From assembly GCA_937883885.1 (NCBI GenBank), contig CAKZXL010000617.1, positions 1-30,157 of the forward strand: DNA of 30,157 nt, written 5' to 3'. This DNA is from an uncultured Aquincola sp. (GTDB taxonomy: Bacteria; Pseudomonadota; Gammaproteobacteria; Burkholderiales; Burkholderiaceae). The notes beneath the pieces were generated by a model. That model worked only from the letters and a program-made list of their open reading frames with translations, searched no databases and had not been told where the DNA came from. Positions within the stretch are counted from its first letter, which is position 1. Every line of letters begins with the position of its first letter. Both the position numbers and the translations under genes were made by a program. Below, one piece after another: positions 7,168-16,002 of this stretch.

Positions 7168-9357
7168 ATGTCGCAGACGCAGCCCGTCGAAGTTCTGCTG
7201 CGCCCCGCGGTGGAGCTGTACACCGTGGCGGTCTGCGCCGGCGCCGCGTTTCTGTGCCTGGTGGCACCGTGGTCGCTCGCGCTGAGCCCGGCCATGGGTA
7301 TCGGCAGTGCGCTGGCGTTCGCCACCTTCGGTGCGATCCGCTGGCGCGACGCGCAGGTGACTCTGCGCTATCGCCGCAACATCCGCAGGTTGCCGCGCTA
7401 CGTCATGACAAGCCGCGACGTGCCGGTCAGCCAGCAGCGGTTGTTCATCGGCAAAGGCTTTCGCTGGGAACAGAAGCACACGCACAGGCTGATGCAGACG
7501 TACCGGCCCGAGTTCCGGCGCTACGTCGAACCGACACCGGCCTACCAGCTGGCGCGACGCCTGGAGGAACGGTTGGAGTTCGCGCCGTTTCCACTTTCGC
7601 GCCTGTCGAGCCTCACCAGCTGGGACATGCCGCTCAACCCCGTGCGCCCCTTGCCGCCAGTAGGCGGCCTGCCGCGCCTGCACGGCATCGAACCCGAGGA
7701 AGTCGACGTCAGCCTGCCGCTGGGCGAACGCGTCGGACACTCTCTGGTGCTGGGCACGACACGCGTGGGCAAGACGCGGCTCGCCGAGTTGTTCGTGACC
7801 CAGGACATCCGGCGGCAAAACGCTGCGGGCGAGCATGAAGTCGTCATCGTCATCGACCCCAAGGGTGATGCCGATCTCCTGAAGCGGGTGTACGTCGAGG
7901 CCAAGCGCGCCGGCCGCGAGAACGAGCTGTATATCTTTCATCTCGGCTGGCCCGATATCAGCGCGCGCTATAACGCCGTGGGACGGTTCGGCCGCATCAG
8001 CGAGGTCGCAACGCGCATCGCCGGCCAGCTTTCTGGCGAAGGCAACAGCGCGGCCTTTCGCGAATTTGCCTGGAGATTCGTCAATGTCATTGCCAGGGCG
8101 CTGATCGAGCTGGGGCAACGTCCGGACTATCTGTTGATCCAGCGTCATGTGATCAACATCGATGCGCTGTTCATCGAGTACGCCGCGCATTTCTTCGCCC
8201 GCACCGAGCCGAAGGCCTGGGAAGTCATCGTCCAGATCGAGGCCAAGCTCAACGAGAAGAACATCCCCAGGAACATGATCGGACGCGAGAAGCGTGTCGT
8301 GGCCCTGGAGCAGTACCTCAGCCAGGCGCGCAACTACGATCCGGTGCTCGACGGCCTGCGCTCGGCGGTCCGGTACGACAAGACGTATTTCGACAAGATC
8401 GTCGCCTCGCTGCTGCCTCTGTTGGAAAAGCTCACCAGCGGCAAGGTCGCCCAGTTGCTGGCCCCGAACTACTCGGACCTCGGTGATCCCCGTCCTATTT
8501 TCGATTGGATGCAGGTGATCCGGAAGCGCGCCATTGTCTATGTCGGCCTGGATGCGCTTTCTGATGCCGAAGTCGCTGCGGCGGTCGGCAATTCGATGTT
8601 CAGTGACTTGGTTTCCGTCGCAGGCCACATTTATAAACACGGTATCGACGATGGTCTGCCGTGGGCCTCCGCGAACACCAAGGTGCCGATCAATGTTCAC
8701 GCGGATGAATTCAATGAGTTGATGGGCGACGAGTTCATTCCGATGATCAACAAGGGGGGCGGCGCCGGGCTCCAGATCACCGCTTACACGCAGACCCTGA
8801 GCGACATCGAGGCGCGCATCGGCAATAGGGCCAAAGCCGGTCAGGTCGTCGGGAATTTCAACAATGTGTTCATGTTGAGGGTGCGCGAAACCGCCACCGC
8901 CGAACTGCTGACCAGGCAGTTGCCGAAGGTGGAGGTCTACACCACGACCATCGTCAGCGGTGCGACCGATAGTTCGGAGATCCGCGGTTCAACCGATTTC
9001 ACCAGCAACACGCAAGACCGCATCAGCATGTCCAGCGTGCCGATGATCGAGCCCTCTCATGTCGTAGCGTTGCCGAAGGGTCAATGCTTCGCCCTGATGC
9101 AGGGCGGACAGCTGTGGAAGGTCAGGATGCCGCTGCCGGCGGCCGACCCTGATGAGGCCATGCCGGAGGATCTGCAGCAGCTCGCGGGGTACATGCGCCA
9201 GCACTACACCGAGGCTGCGCACTGGTGGGAGAACCTGGGGTCGCCGATGCTGCAGGATGGCCCCTTGCCCGACGACTTGCTCGACGAAGCGCCCATTGCG
9301 AGCGACCCTCCCGCGAACGTCACGGGCGACACGGGCCTGGATGAGCACACGCCATGA
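7168..9357 (+). CDS. traD: TraD-type conjugative coupling protein (T4CP)
   Basis: The 729-residue coupling ATPase should recruit the relaxase-DNA complex at the inner membrane and pump it into the secretion channel. Two membrane segments lie at about 17-37 and 40-58. Walker A is GTTRVGKT (196-203) and Walker B is VVIVIDPKGD (225-234). A second acidic motif, VHADEF, sits near residue 512. These fit the SXT/TOL TraD subfamily (TIGR03743). The start at 7168 is four bases after the previous stop. The stop overlaps the next gene (ATGA). It is the largest gene of the first transfer block. Coding is intact and the length is normal for the subfamily. Confidence 0.93.
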   Translation: MSQTQPVEVLLRPAVELYTVAVCAGAAFLCLVAPWSLALSPAMGIGSALAFATFGAIRWRDAQVTLRYRRNIRRLPRYVMTSRDVPVSQQRLFIGKGFRWEQKHTHRLMQTYRPEFRRYVEPTPAYQLARRLEERLEFAPFPLSRLSSLTSWDMPLNPVRPLPPVGGLPRLHGIEPEEVDVSLPLGERVGHSLVLGTTRVGKTRLAELFVTQDIRRQNAAGEHEVVIVIDPKGDADLLKRVYVEAKRAGRENELYIFHLGWPDISARYNAVGRFGRISEVATRIAGQLSGEGNSAAFREFAWRFVNVIARALIELGQRPDYLLIQRHVINIDALFIEYAAHFFARTEPKAWEVIVQIEAKLNEKNIPRNMIGREKRVVALEQYLSQARNYDPVLDGLRSAVRYDKTYFDKIVASLLPLLEKLTSGKVAQLLAPNYSDLGDPRPIFDWMQVIRKRAIVYVGLDALSDAEVAAAVGNSMFSDLVSVAGHIYKHGIDDGLPWASANTKVPINVHADEFNELMGDEFIPMINKGGGAGLQITAYTQTLSDIEARIGNRAKAGQVVGNFNNVFMLRVRETATAELLTRQLPKVEVYTTTIVSGATDSSEIRGSTDFTSNTQDRISMSSVPMIEPSHVVALPKGQCFALMQGGQLWKVRMPLPAADPDEAMPEDLQQLAGYMRQHYTEAAHWWENLGSPMLQDGPLPDDLLDEAPIASDPPANVTGDTGLDEHTP

Positions 9358-10103
9358 GCGACCCGGCATCCACTGCGCAGCGGCAGCAACAGCGCCGGCA
9401 GGGCCTGATCGCCACTGCGATCTCCTTGCCGCTGCGCCTGTTCGGGGTACTGATCGCCTCGCTGATGCTGTCGATCCTGATCGAGTGCGTGGGCATGCAC
9501 CTGTTCTGGAAGGACCAGGGCTGGCGCCATGCGCAATCGATGCTGCAGTACGAGCTGGGGCATCTGTCGAATCACTTCACGCGCAGCGCCATCGTGCAGG
9601 AGCCAGGGCGCACCGCGCACCGCCTGGTGGAGACGGGTTACGAGTGGGTGTTCGTCAAGACCGGGCTGCTCGACAAGATGAACGATACCGCAGAACGCGC
9701 CCGCGCGCCGGGCCAAGGACAATCCCGTGATTTCCGCTACTTCATCAGCCAAGTCTATGTCTGGGCCGAGCGCTATCTGATTGCCGCCGCTTTCATCACC
9801 TTGACCTTTATGGTGCGCCTGCTGGTTCTGGTATTGACACTGCCGCTGGTGCTCACGGCAGTGTTCGTCGGTCTGGTCGATGGACTGGTGCGCCGCGACG
9901 TGCGCAAGTTCGGCGCCGGCCGGGAATCGGGCTTCGTCTACCATCGCGCGAAAGCCTCGCTACTGCCACTGGCGATACTGCCCTGGGTGATCTACTTGGC
10001 GATGCCGGTCTCGGTGCATCCACTGCTGATTCTGTTACCCAGCGCCGCCTTACTGGGACTGGCTGTATCTCTGACTGCGGGGAGCTTCAAAAAGTACCTG
10101 TAG
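9354..10103 (+). CDS. ICE membrane protein of the PFL_4697 family (TIGR03747, DUF4400)
   Basis: The 249-residue integral membrane protein has hydrophobic segments at about 18-42, 140-165 and 200-240, with a longer soluble loop between the first and second. The loop contains the family-like stretch LVETGYEWVFVKTGLLDKM. It always follows traD in this ICE type; the role is unknown, perhaps helping TraD at the membrane. It is coupled to traD by ATGA overlap. Its TAG stop (10101-10103) is directly followed by the stop of the minus-strand HEPN gene with no base between, which marks one edge of the cargo insertion. Confidence 0.85.
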   Translation: MSDPASTAQRQQQRRQGLIATAISLPLRLFGVLIASLMLSILIECVGMHLFWKDQGWRHAQSMLQYELGHLSNHFTRSAIVQEPGRTAHRLVETGYEWVFVKTGLLDKMNDTAERARAPGQGQSRDFRYFISQVYVWAERYLIAAAFITLTFMVRLLVLVLTLPLVLTAVFVGLVDGLVRRDVRKFGAGRESGFVYHRAKASLLPLAILPWVIYLAMPVSVHPLLILLPSAALLGLAVSLTAGSFKKYL

Positions 10104-11474
10104 CTATATTGTTCTGAACGCCTTGTCTTCATCTGAACCACCATAGTGCTGTAACCGCACTGCGCACTCAATCAACACGATCCGTGCGAGGTAGGTGGCA
10201 TACTGGCGCTCTGCGGCGAATGATTCCAGCCTGTCGTAGTGTGTGCCATGCAGTATCTGCGATCGACCGTGGTCATAGATGTCCTTGACCAACTGCTTCA
10301 GTGTGCGAGGACGGTTGCCCCGTACTACCTGAGTTTCGCTACTCGTACCAGTTAAATGGATGACCATTTCACGGATACCATCGTTCTTGCCACCGCAGCA
10401 CAGTACATCTAGGCAGGTTCCGAGCTTCGCCAGCGCTATGGCATCACTTGATTCACGATTGCCTTCGCCGAACCAATCCAGCGCAGTAGCCCATCGATTG
10501 GCAAGCTTGGGATGCGGGTGACTCGATGGATCAAGCAACCCATCAAGGATCGCCGCGAATGCCGGAATAATAGACGTCATGTCATCCAACGCTTGCCTTA
10601 CTCGCTCGGGAGGTTGCGAAGTAATACGCTTCCCAAGCGAGCTTCCGGGCAACCACAGAAATCCTTTGGTTTCGACCAGGCGATCGCTACCGGCAGGCGG
10701 TAGACGCTCGTCTTGAAGCGCCTGTTGCAAGAAGCACTCGGGGGCCCCAAAGCCAAGAGAGATAGCGTCAAGCGCTGTCTTGGCAACCAACCTCGCCAAC
10801 TTGCGTGAGAATTCACGCTCATAGCCACGGACTGTTACCTTGACCAAGGCCGGACATCCGACGATCGCACTGTAGACGGCGTTGGCCAGCCCTTCGATGG
10901 AGGAGCCATCATTGGGATTCTGCAAGGCATCCTTGAGAATTTCCTTCCAGCGGTGGTTCGCCTCTGGTTGGTTCAGATAGTGATCCTTTCCGTACTGAGG
11001 GAAGTCGACCGAATCTATCCAGTCGGATCTATTCAAGAATGTCACCGGGCCGAGGGAGAAAGGAGAAACCCTCTCCATGCCCAGGGTCCAGGCAGGAAAA
11101 TAGTGCGTGTGCTCGTTGGCGATGCTTGCGAGTCGTTCCTCAATGAGTAACTTCAGTTTTGGAAGAAGCCCGCCCTGATCGCATTCATCAAATCCTAAGA
11201 GCTCACCCGCAGCATGCAAGTCGGCAACGGTCTGACGGACTACCTTTTGATAGGCCTCAGACTCAATCTTCACTGACTTCTGGGGCCGATTCTGATGGAG
11301 GGTGCTGGAGAATTGCCCAAGTGCCTCTCTTGCCTTCCTTGTGAAGAACCGCTGCATACCATTCTCGGCAGTGACGAAATCAGGAATTCCAGGTTCTTCG
11401 GACCATGGCGTGGCCCCCTTGTGTATTTGATCTAACTCATCTACGAGAGCTTTCAGCTCGGCCTTTAACCCCAT
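10104..11474 (-). CDS. HEPN (Apea-like) domain protein, candidate defence RNase
   Basis: The 456-residue protein is not part of the conserved transfer set. Near its C terminus it has DHGRSQILHG, an Rx4H motif (Arg404-His409) followed by Gly. This matches the catalytic signature of HEPN ribonucleases and most closely the Apea-like group. Helix-rich sequence surrounds it, as expected for a HEPN bundle. The N-terminal 200 residues contain no motif I recognise and could be a sensor. There is no signal peptide or membrane segment, so it should be cytoplasmic. The ATG at 11474 has AAGGGA seven bases upstream. Codon use is visibly more AT-rich than in flanking genes, as expected of recent cargo. RNA cleavage after phage infection is inferred from the motif and the defence-rich context, not shown. 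Confidence 0.62.
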   Translation of the reverse strand: MGLKAELKALVDELDQIHKGATPWSEEPGIPDFVTAENGMQRFFTRKAREALGQFSSTLHQNRPQKSVKIESEAYQKVVRQTVADLHAAGELLGFDECDQGGLLPKLKLLIEERLASIANEHTHYFPAWTLGMERVSPFSLGPVTFLNRSDWIDSVDFPQYGKDHYLNQPEANHRWKEILKDALQNPNDGSSIEGLANAVYSAIVGCPALVKVTVRGYEREFSRKLARLVAKTALDAISLGFGAPECFLQQALQDERLPPAGSDRLVETKGFLWLPGSSLGKRITSQPPERVRQALDDMTSIIPAFAAILDGLLDPSSHPHPKLANRWATALDWFGEGNRESSDAIALAKLGTCLDVLCCGGKNDGIREMVIHLTGTSSETQVVRGNRPRTLKQLVKDIYDHGRSQILHGTHYDRLESFAAERQYATYLARIVLIECAVRLQHYGGSDEDKAFRTI

Positions 11475-11637
11475 ACATTTTCCCTTGATCTAATGCTGAT
11501 CGCAGGATATCGCAAGCTGGCACCAACGGTATTGGCATCCATCAATCCGGTCAGTTCGCAGTACCCATTGTTTGCGGTCTTGAAGCGCCTGCCTCGCCAC
11601 GATCGAGCCATTGCTGATCGAACCGAGGAATGGCGCG
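11475..11637. promoter_or_regulatory. intergenic region between the HEPN gene and the RAQPRD gene
   Basis: These 163 bases carry the 5' ends of two divergent genes, so a promoter for the minus-strand HEPN gene should be here. A weak minus-strand candidate is TTGCGA with TAGATC 17 bases downstream, just before the AAGGGA ribosome site. I see no strong plus-strand promoter for the mating-pore block. That suggests, without proving, that transcription enters from upstream through the HEPN gene. Confidence 0.3.
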
Positions 11638-12015
11638 ATGGTGTTTTCGTTTCCACGCCACGCCGCGCATCGCGGCGTGGCCGCCCTGCTGCTGATGGCG
11701 CTGACGGCGAGCCCGCCGCTGGCGGCCCATGCCGGCACGCCAGCCCAACGCCAGGAGCTGGCTGCGGCCCTGCGCCAGCTCGACGCGCTGGAACGCTTCG
11801 TCGCACAGAGTGCGGCGAATACCCCGATCACAGCGGGCGAGCGCTACCACTTCGACTACCCACGTCTACTCGATGACCTCGCGCGCGTGCGCGCCGGCAT
11901 CCAGTTCCACCTCGCGCCGTCTCGCGCCCAGCCACGCGACCCCGCCGTACTGAGCGGCGATTACCGCAACGAGTCCGCCCCCGACGTTTTCTCGGCACCG
12001 GAGGCCCAGCCATGA
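11638..12015 (+). CDS. RAQPRD-family ICE protein (TIGR01690)
   Basis: The 125-residue exported protein carries the family's name motif RAQPRD near its C terminus (about residues 103-108). The preceding segment, HFDYPRLLDDLARVRAGI, is also typical. A signal peptide of about 30 residues ends near AHAG. The family occurs in ICE transfer regions just before the small pilin-like membrane proteins; its role is unknown. The ATG at 11638 has GAGG nine bases upstream. The longer open frame to 11611 would use TTG and is less likely. The stop overlaps the next ATG (ATGA). Confidence 0.88.
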   Translation: MVFSFPRHAAHRGVAALLLMALTASPPLAAHAGTPAQRQELAAALRQLDALERFVAQSAANTPITAGERYHFDYPRLLDDLARVRAGIQFHLAPSRAQPRDPAVLSGDYRNESAPDVFSAPEAQP

Positions 12016-12245
12016 CCTCCGCGCAGATCAGCGCCTTCCAGGCCAACAGCAGCATCGCACCCGCCGCGATGGCGACGGTGATCGTCGGCCTCGTGTTCGC
12101 GGTGCTGCTGCTGTGGGGGGCCTGGGCCATTCGCACCGCCTACGTCGGCTGGGCGGAAAACCAGCTCAACCAGCGTCAGTTCCTCGGCGTCGTCGTGCGT
12201 TTTCTCGCGATGTACCTGGTGCTGACTTTTTTCCTCCTCTCCTAA
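12012..12245 (+). CDS. small ICE membrane protein of the PFL_4701 family (TIGR03758, DUF3262)
   Basis: The 77-residue protein has two hydrophobic segments (about 20-40 and 58-76), with NQRQFLGVVVRFLAMYLVL in the second. That is the pattern of the PFL_4701 family. It lies between the RAQPRD gene and the pilin-like gene in all ICEs of this kind that I know. It may be a structural subunit or an assembly factor of the pilus or pore, but no function is established. It is coupled to the upstream gene by an ATGA overlap. Confidence 0.85.
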   Translation: MTSAQISAFQANSSIAPAAMATVIVGLVFAVLLLWGAWAIRTAYVGWAENQLNQRQFLGVVVRFLAMYLVLTFFLLS

Positions 12246-12261
12246 CCACAAGGGTCAGACC

Positions 12262-12624
12262 ATGAAAACCGCTCATTTCCCCCGCATCTGTCTCGCCCGG
12301 CGCGCCGCGCTGGCACTGAGCCTCACCACGCTGCCCGCGCTGTCGTTCGCACAGGGCCTGCCGCAACTGGAGAATCCGTCGCGCGGCACCGGCGGCGGGA
12401 TCATGGAGACCATTCGCAACTACGGCTACGACATCGTGCTCCTGGTCGCACTGCTGGTCGTGGCGTCGATGTTCATTGGCGTGTGCTACCACGCCTACGG
12501 CACCTACGCGGAAATCCACACGGGCAGGAAGACCTGGGGCCAGTTCGGACTCACGGTAGCCATCGGCGCGGTGCTGTTGGTCATCGGTATCTGGCTGCTC
12601 ACCGAAGCGACCGGGATTCTCTGA
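12262..12624 (+). CDS. pilin-like ICE membrane protein of the PFL_4702 family (TIGR03745, DUF2976)
   Basis: The 120-residue protein has a long signal sequence ending near SFAQ (about residue 30). A short polar segment follows (GLPQLENPSRGTGGG), then two membrane helices (about 55-78 and 97-117). The size, leader and two-helix layout are those of VirB2/TraA-type pilins, so it is the best candidate for the pilus subunit of this system; that assignment is inference. It sits in the conserved position before the TraL-like and TraE-like genes. Confidence 0.83.
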   Translation: MKTAHFPRICLARRAALALSLTTLPALSFAQGLPQLENPSRGTGGGIMETIRNYGYDIVLLVALLVVASMFIGVCYHAYGTYAEIHTGRKTWGQFGLTVAIGAVLLVIGIWLLTEATGIL

Positions 12625-12634
12625 GGCCGCGCCC

Positions 12635-13030
12635 ATGTCCGAGCATCAGCACATCCGTGCGGACGGCACCGTGATGTTCCTTCCGCACCGGCTCAACCGG
12701 CATCCCGTGGTGGTGCGCGGCCTGACGGCGGACGAGCTGTGGATCTGCTGCGGCCTGTCCGGCGCAGCCGGATTGCTGGTCGGCGCGCCCCTGTCCTGGC
12801 TGTTCTCGACCATCGCGATCGCGCCCACCTTCATCGTGCTGGGTATCGCCTTCGGCGTGTTCATCGGCGGAGGCATCCTGCGCCGTCAGAAACGCGGCAG
12901 ACCCGACACCTGGTTGTACCGCCAACTGCAATGGCGCATCGCGACCCGCTATCCCTTGGTAGCCGGCTGGATCGGCGGGCATGTGCTGATCACGCGTTCG
13001 GGGCGCTGGTCGAACCGGAGGGCTGCGTGA
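12635..13030 (+). CDS. TIGR03750-family ICE membrane protein (DUF3487, TraL-like)
   Basis: The 131-residue protein has an N-terminal polar segment with FLPHRLNRHPVVVRGLTADE, a match to the family. A hydrophobic hairpin (about 43-90) follows, and then a basic region RRQKRGRPDTWLYRQLQ. Size and topology resemble TraL/VirB3, which connects the pilus and the TraC ATPase. Functional equivalence is inferred from layout and gene order. Its TGA shares a base with the next ATG (TGATG), indicating coupled translation. Confidence 0.85.
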   Translation: MSEHQHIRADGTVMFLPHRLNRHPVVVRGLTADELWICCGLSGAAGLLVGAPLSWLFSTIAIAPTFIVLGIAFGVFIGGGILRRQKRGRPDTWLYRQLQWRIATRYPLVAGWIGGHVLITRSGRWSNRRAA

Positions 13031-13710
13031 TGAGCCGCTTCCGGAACGAAGTCGCGCACCTGCAGGCGCATATCAAGACCTTGCGGCTGGGGGCCGGCGC
13101 GTTGCTGCTGATCGCGCTGGTGATGGGTGGCGGATGGTGGAGCGCGCCACGCGACCTGACCATTCACGTGCCGCCCGATCTGCGCTCGGGCAGCACCCGC
13201 CCGTGGTGGGACGTGCCGCCGGAAAGCGTCTATGCGTTCACCTTCTATGTGTGGCAGCAGCTGCACCGCTGGCCCAGCAATGGTGAAGAGGACTATGCGC
13301 GCAACCTGCATGCGCTCTCGCCGTACTTCACGCCTGCCTGCCGCGCCTTCCTGCAGGCCGACTACGACTACCGCCGCAGCACCGGCGAACTGCGCCAGCG
13401 GGTGCGCGGCGTGTACGAGATTCCCGGGCGCGGCTACGGCGACAACCCGTCCGCGCGCGTGCGCACGGTTTCCGAGCGCAACTGGGTGGTGACGCTCGAT
13501 CTCAGTGCGGACGAATACCACGGGCCGGAACAGGTCAAGCGCGCACTGGTGCGCTACCCGATCAAGGTGGCGCGCTCGGACGTCGATCCGGCACGCAACC
13601 CGTTCGGCCTCGTCCTGGACTGCTACGACGGTGCGCCGCAGCGCATCGCTGCGTCCACGCCCGAATCCCCGGCCCGCGGTGATCTGGGCCTGCAAGGAGA
13701 CTCCCCATGA
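13030..13710 (+). CDS. PFL_4703-family ICE protein (TIGR03746, DUF2895; TraE/VirB8-like)
   Basis: The 226-residue protein has one membrane helix near the N terminus (about 20-38). A periplasmic domain follows with WWDVPPESVYAFTFYVWQQL and LSPYFTPACRAFLQADYDYR, as in the PFL_4703 family. That is the layout of TraE/VirB8, an inner-membrane scaffold of T4SS channels. The frame is open far upstream, but the ATG at 13030 in the TGATG overlap gives the proper start. The end overlaps the next gene by four bases, after a good AAGGAGA site. Confidence 0.86.
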   Translation: MSRFRNEVAHLQAHIKTLRLGAGALLLIALVMGGGWWSAPRDLTIHVPPDLRSGSTRPWWDVPPESVYAFTFYVWQQLHRWPSNGEEDYARNLHALSPYFTPACRAFLQADYDYRRSTGELRQRVRGVYEIPGRGYGDNPSARVRTVSERNWVVTLDLSADEYHGPEQVKRALVRYPIKVARSDVDPARNPFGLVLDCYDGAPQRIAASTPESPARGDLGLQGDSP

Positions 13711-14609
13711 AGAGCCGCCTTCTCGTCTGGCTGGGCATGCTGGCCTGCGTACTGGTGCCCATGGCCCATGCCGTGGAGATCATGCACTGGGAGCGTCTGC
13801 CGCTGGCCGTGCCGCTGCAGGTCGGTGAGGAGCGCATCGTGTTCGTGGATCGCAACGTGCGCGTCGGCGTGCCGGCCAGCGTGGGCGACCGGCTGCGTGT
13901 GCAGAGTGCCGGCGGTGCGATCTACCTGCGCGCCAGCGAACCGATCGAACCCACGCGGCTGCAACTGCAGGATGCCGACAGCGGCGCGCTGATTCTGCTG
14001 GACATCGCCGCAGAGCCCGCCCAGGACGGCGAGCCGCCGCTGGAGCCGGTGCGCATCGTGGAGGGCAACGCCACGCCGCAGCGTTACGGCCAGGCGCAAG
14101 CGCCCGGAGCGGCTGCACCCGCTCCGGATCAGGCCCGCTCGCCGCGGCGCGAAACCCCGGTGGCGGTGGTGCTGACCCGCTACGCAGCCCAGAACCTGTA
14201 CGCGCCGCTGCGCACCGTGGAACCGGTGCCGGGCATCATGCGCGTCAACCTGCGCCGCGACCTGTCGCTGGACACCTTGCTGCCGACCCTGCCGGTGCAT
14301 GCCGAGGCGCTGGCGGCATGGCGGCTGGAAGATCAGTGGGTCACCGCCGTGCGGCTGACCCATACCGGCAGCGGCTGGATCGACCTCGATCCGCGCGCGC
14401 TGCAAGGGGACTTTCTCACCGCCACCTTCCAGCATCCGACGCTCGGTCCGCGCGGCACGCCGGAGGACACCACGGTGCTGTATCTGGTCACGCGCGGTCG
14501 CGGCCTGCCGCAGTCGCTGCTGCCGGCGGTCCACCGCTTCGATCCGACGGCGCTGCTGCCGCAGGCCGTCCCCGGTCACGACGACAAGGAGGCCGGCGAT
14601 GCGCAGTAA
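13707..14609 (+). CDS. PFL_4704-family ICE protein (TIGR03749; TraK/VirB9-like)
   Basis: The 300-residue exported protein has a clear signal peptide (cleavage near AHA-VE, residue 22). The mature part begins EIMHWERLPLAVPLQVGEER, characteristic of the family, and is predicted to be rich in beta strands. A Pro/Ala/Arg-rich linker lies near residues 130-150. TraK/VirB9 proteins form part of the outer-membrane core complex with TraB and a lipoprotein, both encoded next. AAGGAGA precedes the ATG. The start is coupled to the upstream stop. Confidence 0.86.
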   Translation: MKSRLLVWLGMLACVLVPMAHAVEIMHWERLPLAVPLQVGEERIVFVDRNVRVGVPASVGDRLRVQSAGGAIYLRASEPIEPTRLQLQDADSGALILLDIAAEPAQDGEPPLEPVRIVEGNATPQRYGQAQAPGAAAPAPDQARSPRRETPVAVVLTRYAAQNLYAPLRTVEPVPGIMRVNLRRDLSLDTLLPTLPVHAEALAAWRLEDQWVTAVRLTHTGSGWIDLDPRALQGDFLTATFQHPTLGPRGTPEDTTVLYLVTRGRGLPQSLLPAVHRFDPTALLPQAVPGHDDKEAGDAQ

Positions 14610-16002
14610 TGGCTTGCTCAAGTGGCTGGTATTGCCGGTCGCCTTGCTGGTGCTGTTCTTCGGCATCCGGCTGTTCTCCGGTGGCGGCGACCAGCCTCGC
14701 CCCATGGCCGATGCCGATCCACAGCTCACCGCCGAGGAAATGCAGGCGCTCGGCATCGAGGGCGACACGCCCCGCGACACCGTCGCCACCCTGGTGGCCC
14801 AAGTGCGGCAGTTGCGCACCGAACTGCAGACGGCGACGGCGGACAACCGCACCCAGCGCGAAGAGAACCAGCGCCTGCGCCAGCGCGAAAGCGCGATCGA
14901 CCAGCGTATCGACACGGCCCTGGAAGCCGAACGCACCGCCTTGCGCCGCGACCAGGAGCGGCTGGTCGGCGAGCGCCGGCAGACCGAAGGCCTGTTGCAG
15001 GATCTGCAGCGCCGGCTGGAGAACATCGGCAGCACAGACCACTCCGACCTGCCCGTCGGGCTGGGTCTGCGCGAGGGCGACGGCGATGGCTTTGCCGGTG
15101 AGGGCGGCATCCGTTGGGTGGAGCCGGACGACGCGAGGCAGACCGATGGGCGCGCAGGCACGAGCCTGAGCTTCCCCACCAGCTTCGGGCCGGCGCAAAA
15201 GACGCTGGAGGCCACCGTCGAACAGGTGGCCGATGCCGGCGCCAGGGCAGCCGGCGTCCAGACGGCCCGGGCGGTCTACACCGTGCCGACGAACTCCACC
15301 CTGATGGGCTCGGTCGCGATGACCGCGCTGATTGGCCGCGTGCCGGTCGATGGCACCGTGAACGATCCGTTCCCGTTCAAAGTCCTCGTCGGGGAGGACA
15401 ACCTGACCGCGAATGGCATTGATATCCCCGACGTCGCCGGCGCAGTGTTCAGCGGCACGGCCAGTGGCGACTGGACCCTGTCGTGCGTCAGGGGGCAGGT
15501 CCGTTCGATCACGTTCGTCTTTCATGATGGCACCGTGCGCACGATCCCCGAGGACAGCGAGCGCAGCAGCCAGCAGAACAACCAGCAGGATGGCCTGGGC
15601 TGGATCAGCGACCCGTATGGGATTCCCTGCGTCAGTGGCGCACGGCGCAGCAACGCACAGCAATACCTGGGCACCCAGGCATTGATCACCGCTGCCGGCG
15701 CGGGCGTCGCTTCACTGATCGATTCCGACAGCGGCCAGATGTCGTATGTCGGCGCCGATGGGTCGATCGGCACGGTTGGCATCAGCACCAACGAAGCGGT
15801 CGGACGCATCCTCGCCGGCGGCGTGCAGGACATGTCGCAGTGGGTGAACCGTCTTTACGGGCAGGCCTTCGCCGCAGTGTATGTCCAGCCCGGCGCCCAG
15901 GTTGCCATCCATCTCGAAAAGCCCCTTCACATCGACTACGAGCCCGAAGGCCGCCGCGTCGACCATCGAGCAGGAGAAGCGCATGCACTCGATCTGGATT
16001 AG
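14599..16002 (+). CDS. PFL_4705-family ICE protein (TIGR03752; TraB/VirB10-like)
   Basis: The 467-residue protein has an inner-membrane helix (about 7-27) and a long coiled coil (about 60-150). A C-terminal domain (about 190-460) contains FPFKVLVGEDNLTANGIDIPD and the end segment AFAAVYVQPGAQVAIHLEKP. This matches TraB/VirB10, which spans the periplasm and joins the inner-membrane machinery to the outer-membrane core. AAGGAGG lies upstream of the ATG, inside the end of the preceding gene (11-base overlap). The 3' end overlaps the lipoprotein gene by 20 bases, so neighbouring core subunits are tightly coupled. Confidence 0.88.
   Translation: MRSNGLLKWLVLPVALLVLFFGIRLFSGGGDQPRPMADADPQLTAEEMQALGIEGDTPRDTVATLVAQVRQLRTELQTATADNRTQREENQRLRQRESAIDQRIDTALEAERTALRRDQERLVGERRQTEGLLQDLQRRLENIGSTDHSDLPVGLGLREGDGDGFAGEGGIRWVEPDDARQTDGRAGTSLSFPTSFGPAQKTLEATVEQVADAGARAAGVQTARAVYTVPTNSTLMGSVAMTALIGRVPVDGTVNDPFPFKVLVGEDNLTANGIDIPDVAGAVFSGTASGDWTLSCVRGQVRSITFVFHDGTVRTIPEDSERSSQQNNQQDGLGWISDPYGIPCVSGARRSNAQQYLGTQALITAAGAGVASLIDSDSGQMSYVGADGSIGTVGISTNEAVGRILAGGVQDMSQWVNRLYGQAFAAVYVQPGAQVAIHLEKPLHIDYEPEGRRVDHRAGEAHALDLD

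Noticed and set aside
7138..8700. Long minus-strand open frame (520 codons) opposite traD
   Set aside because: It is an antisense shadow of a GC3-biased gene. It has no recognisable domain, while the plus strand encodes a clear coupling protein.
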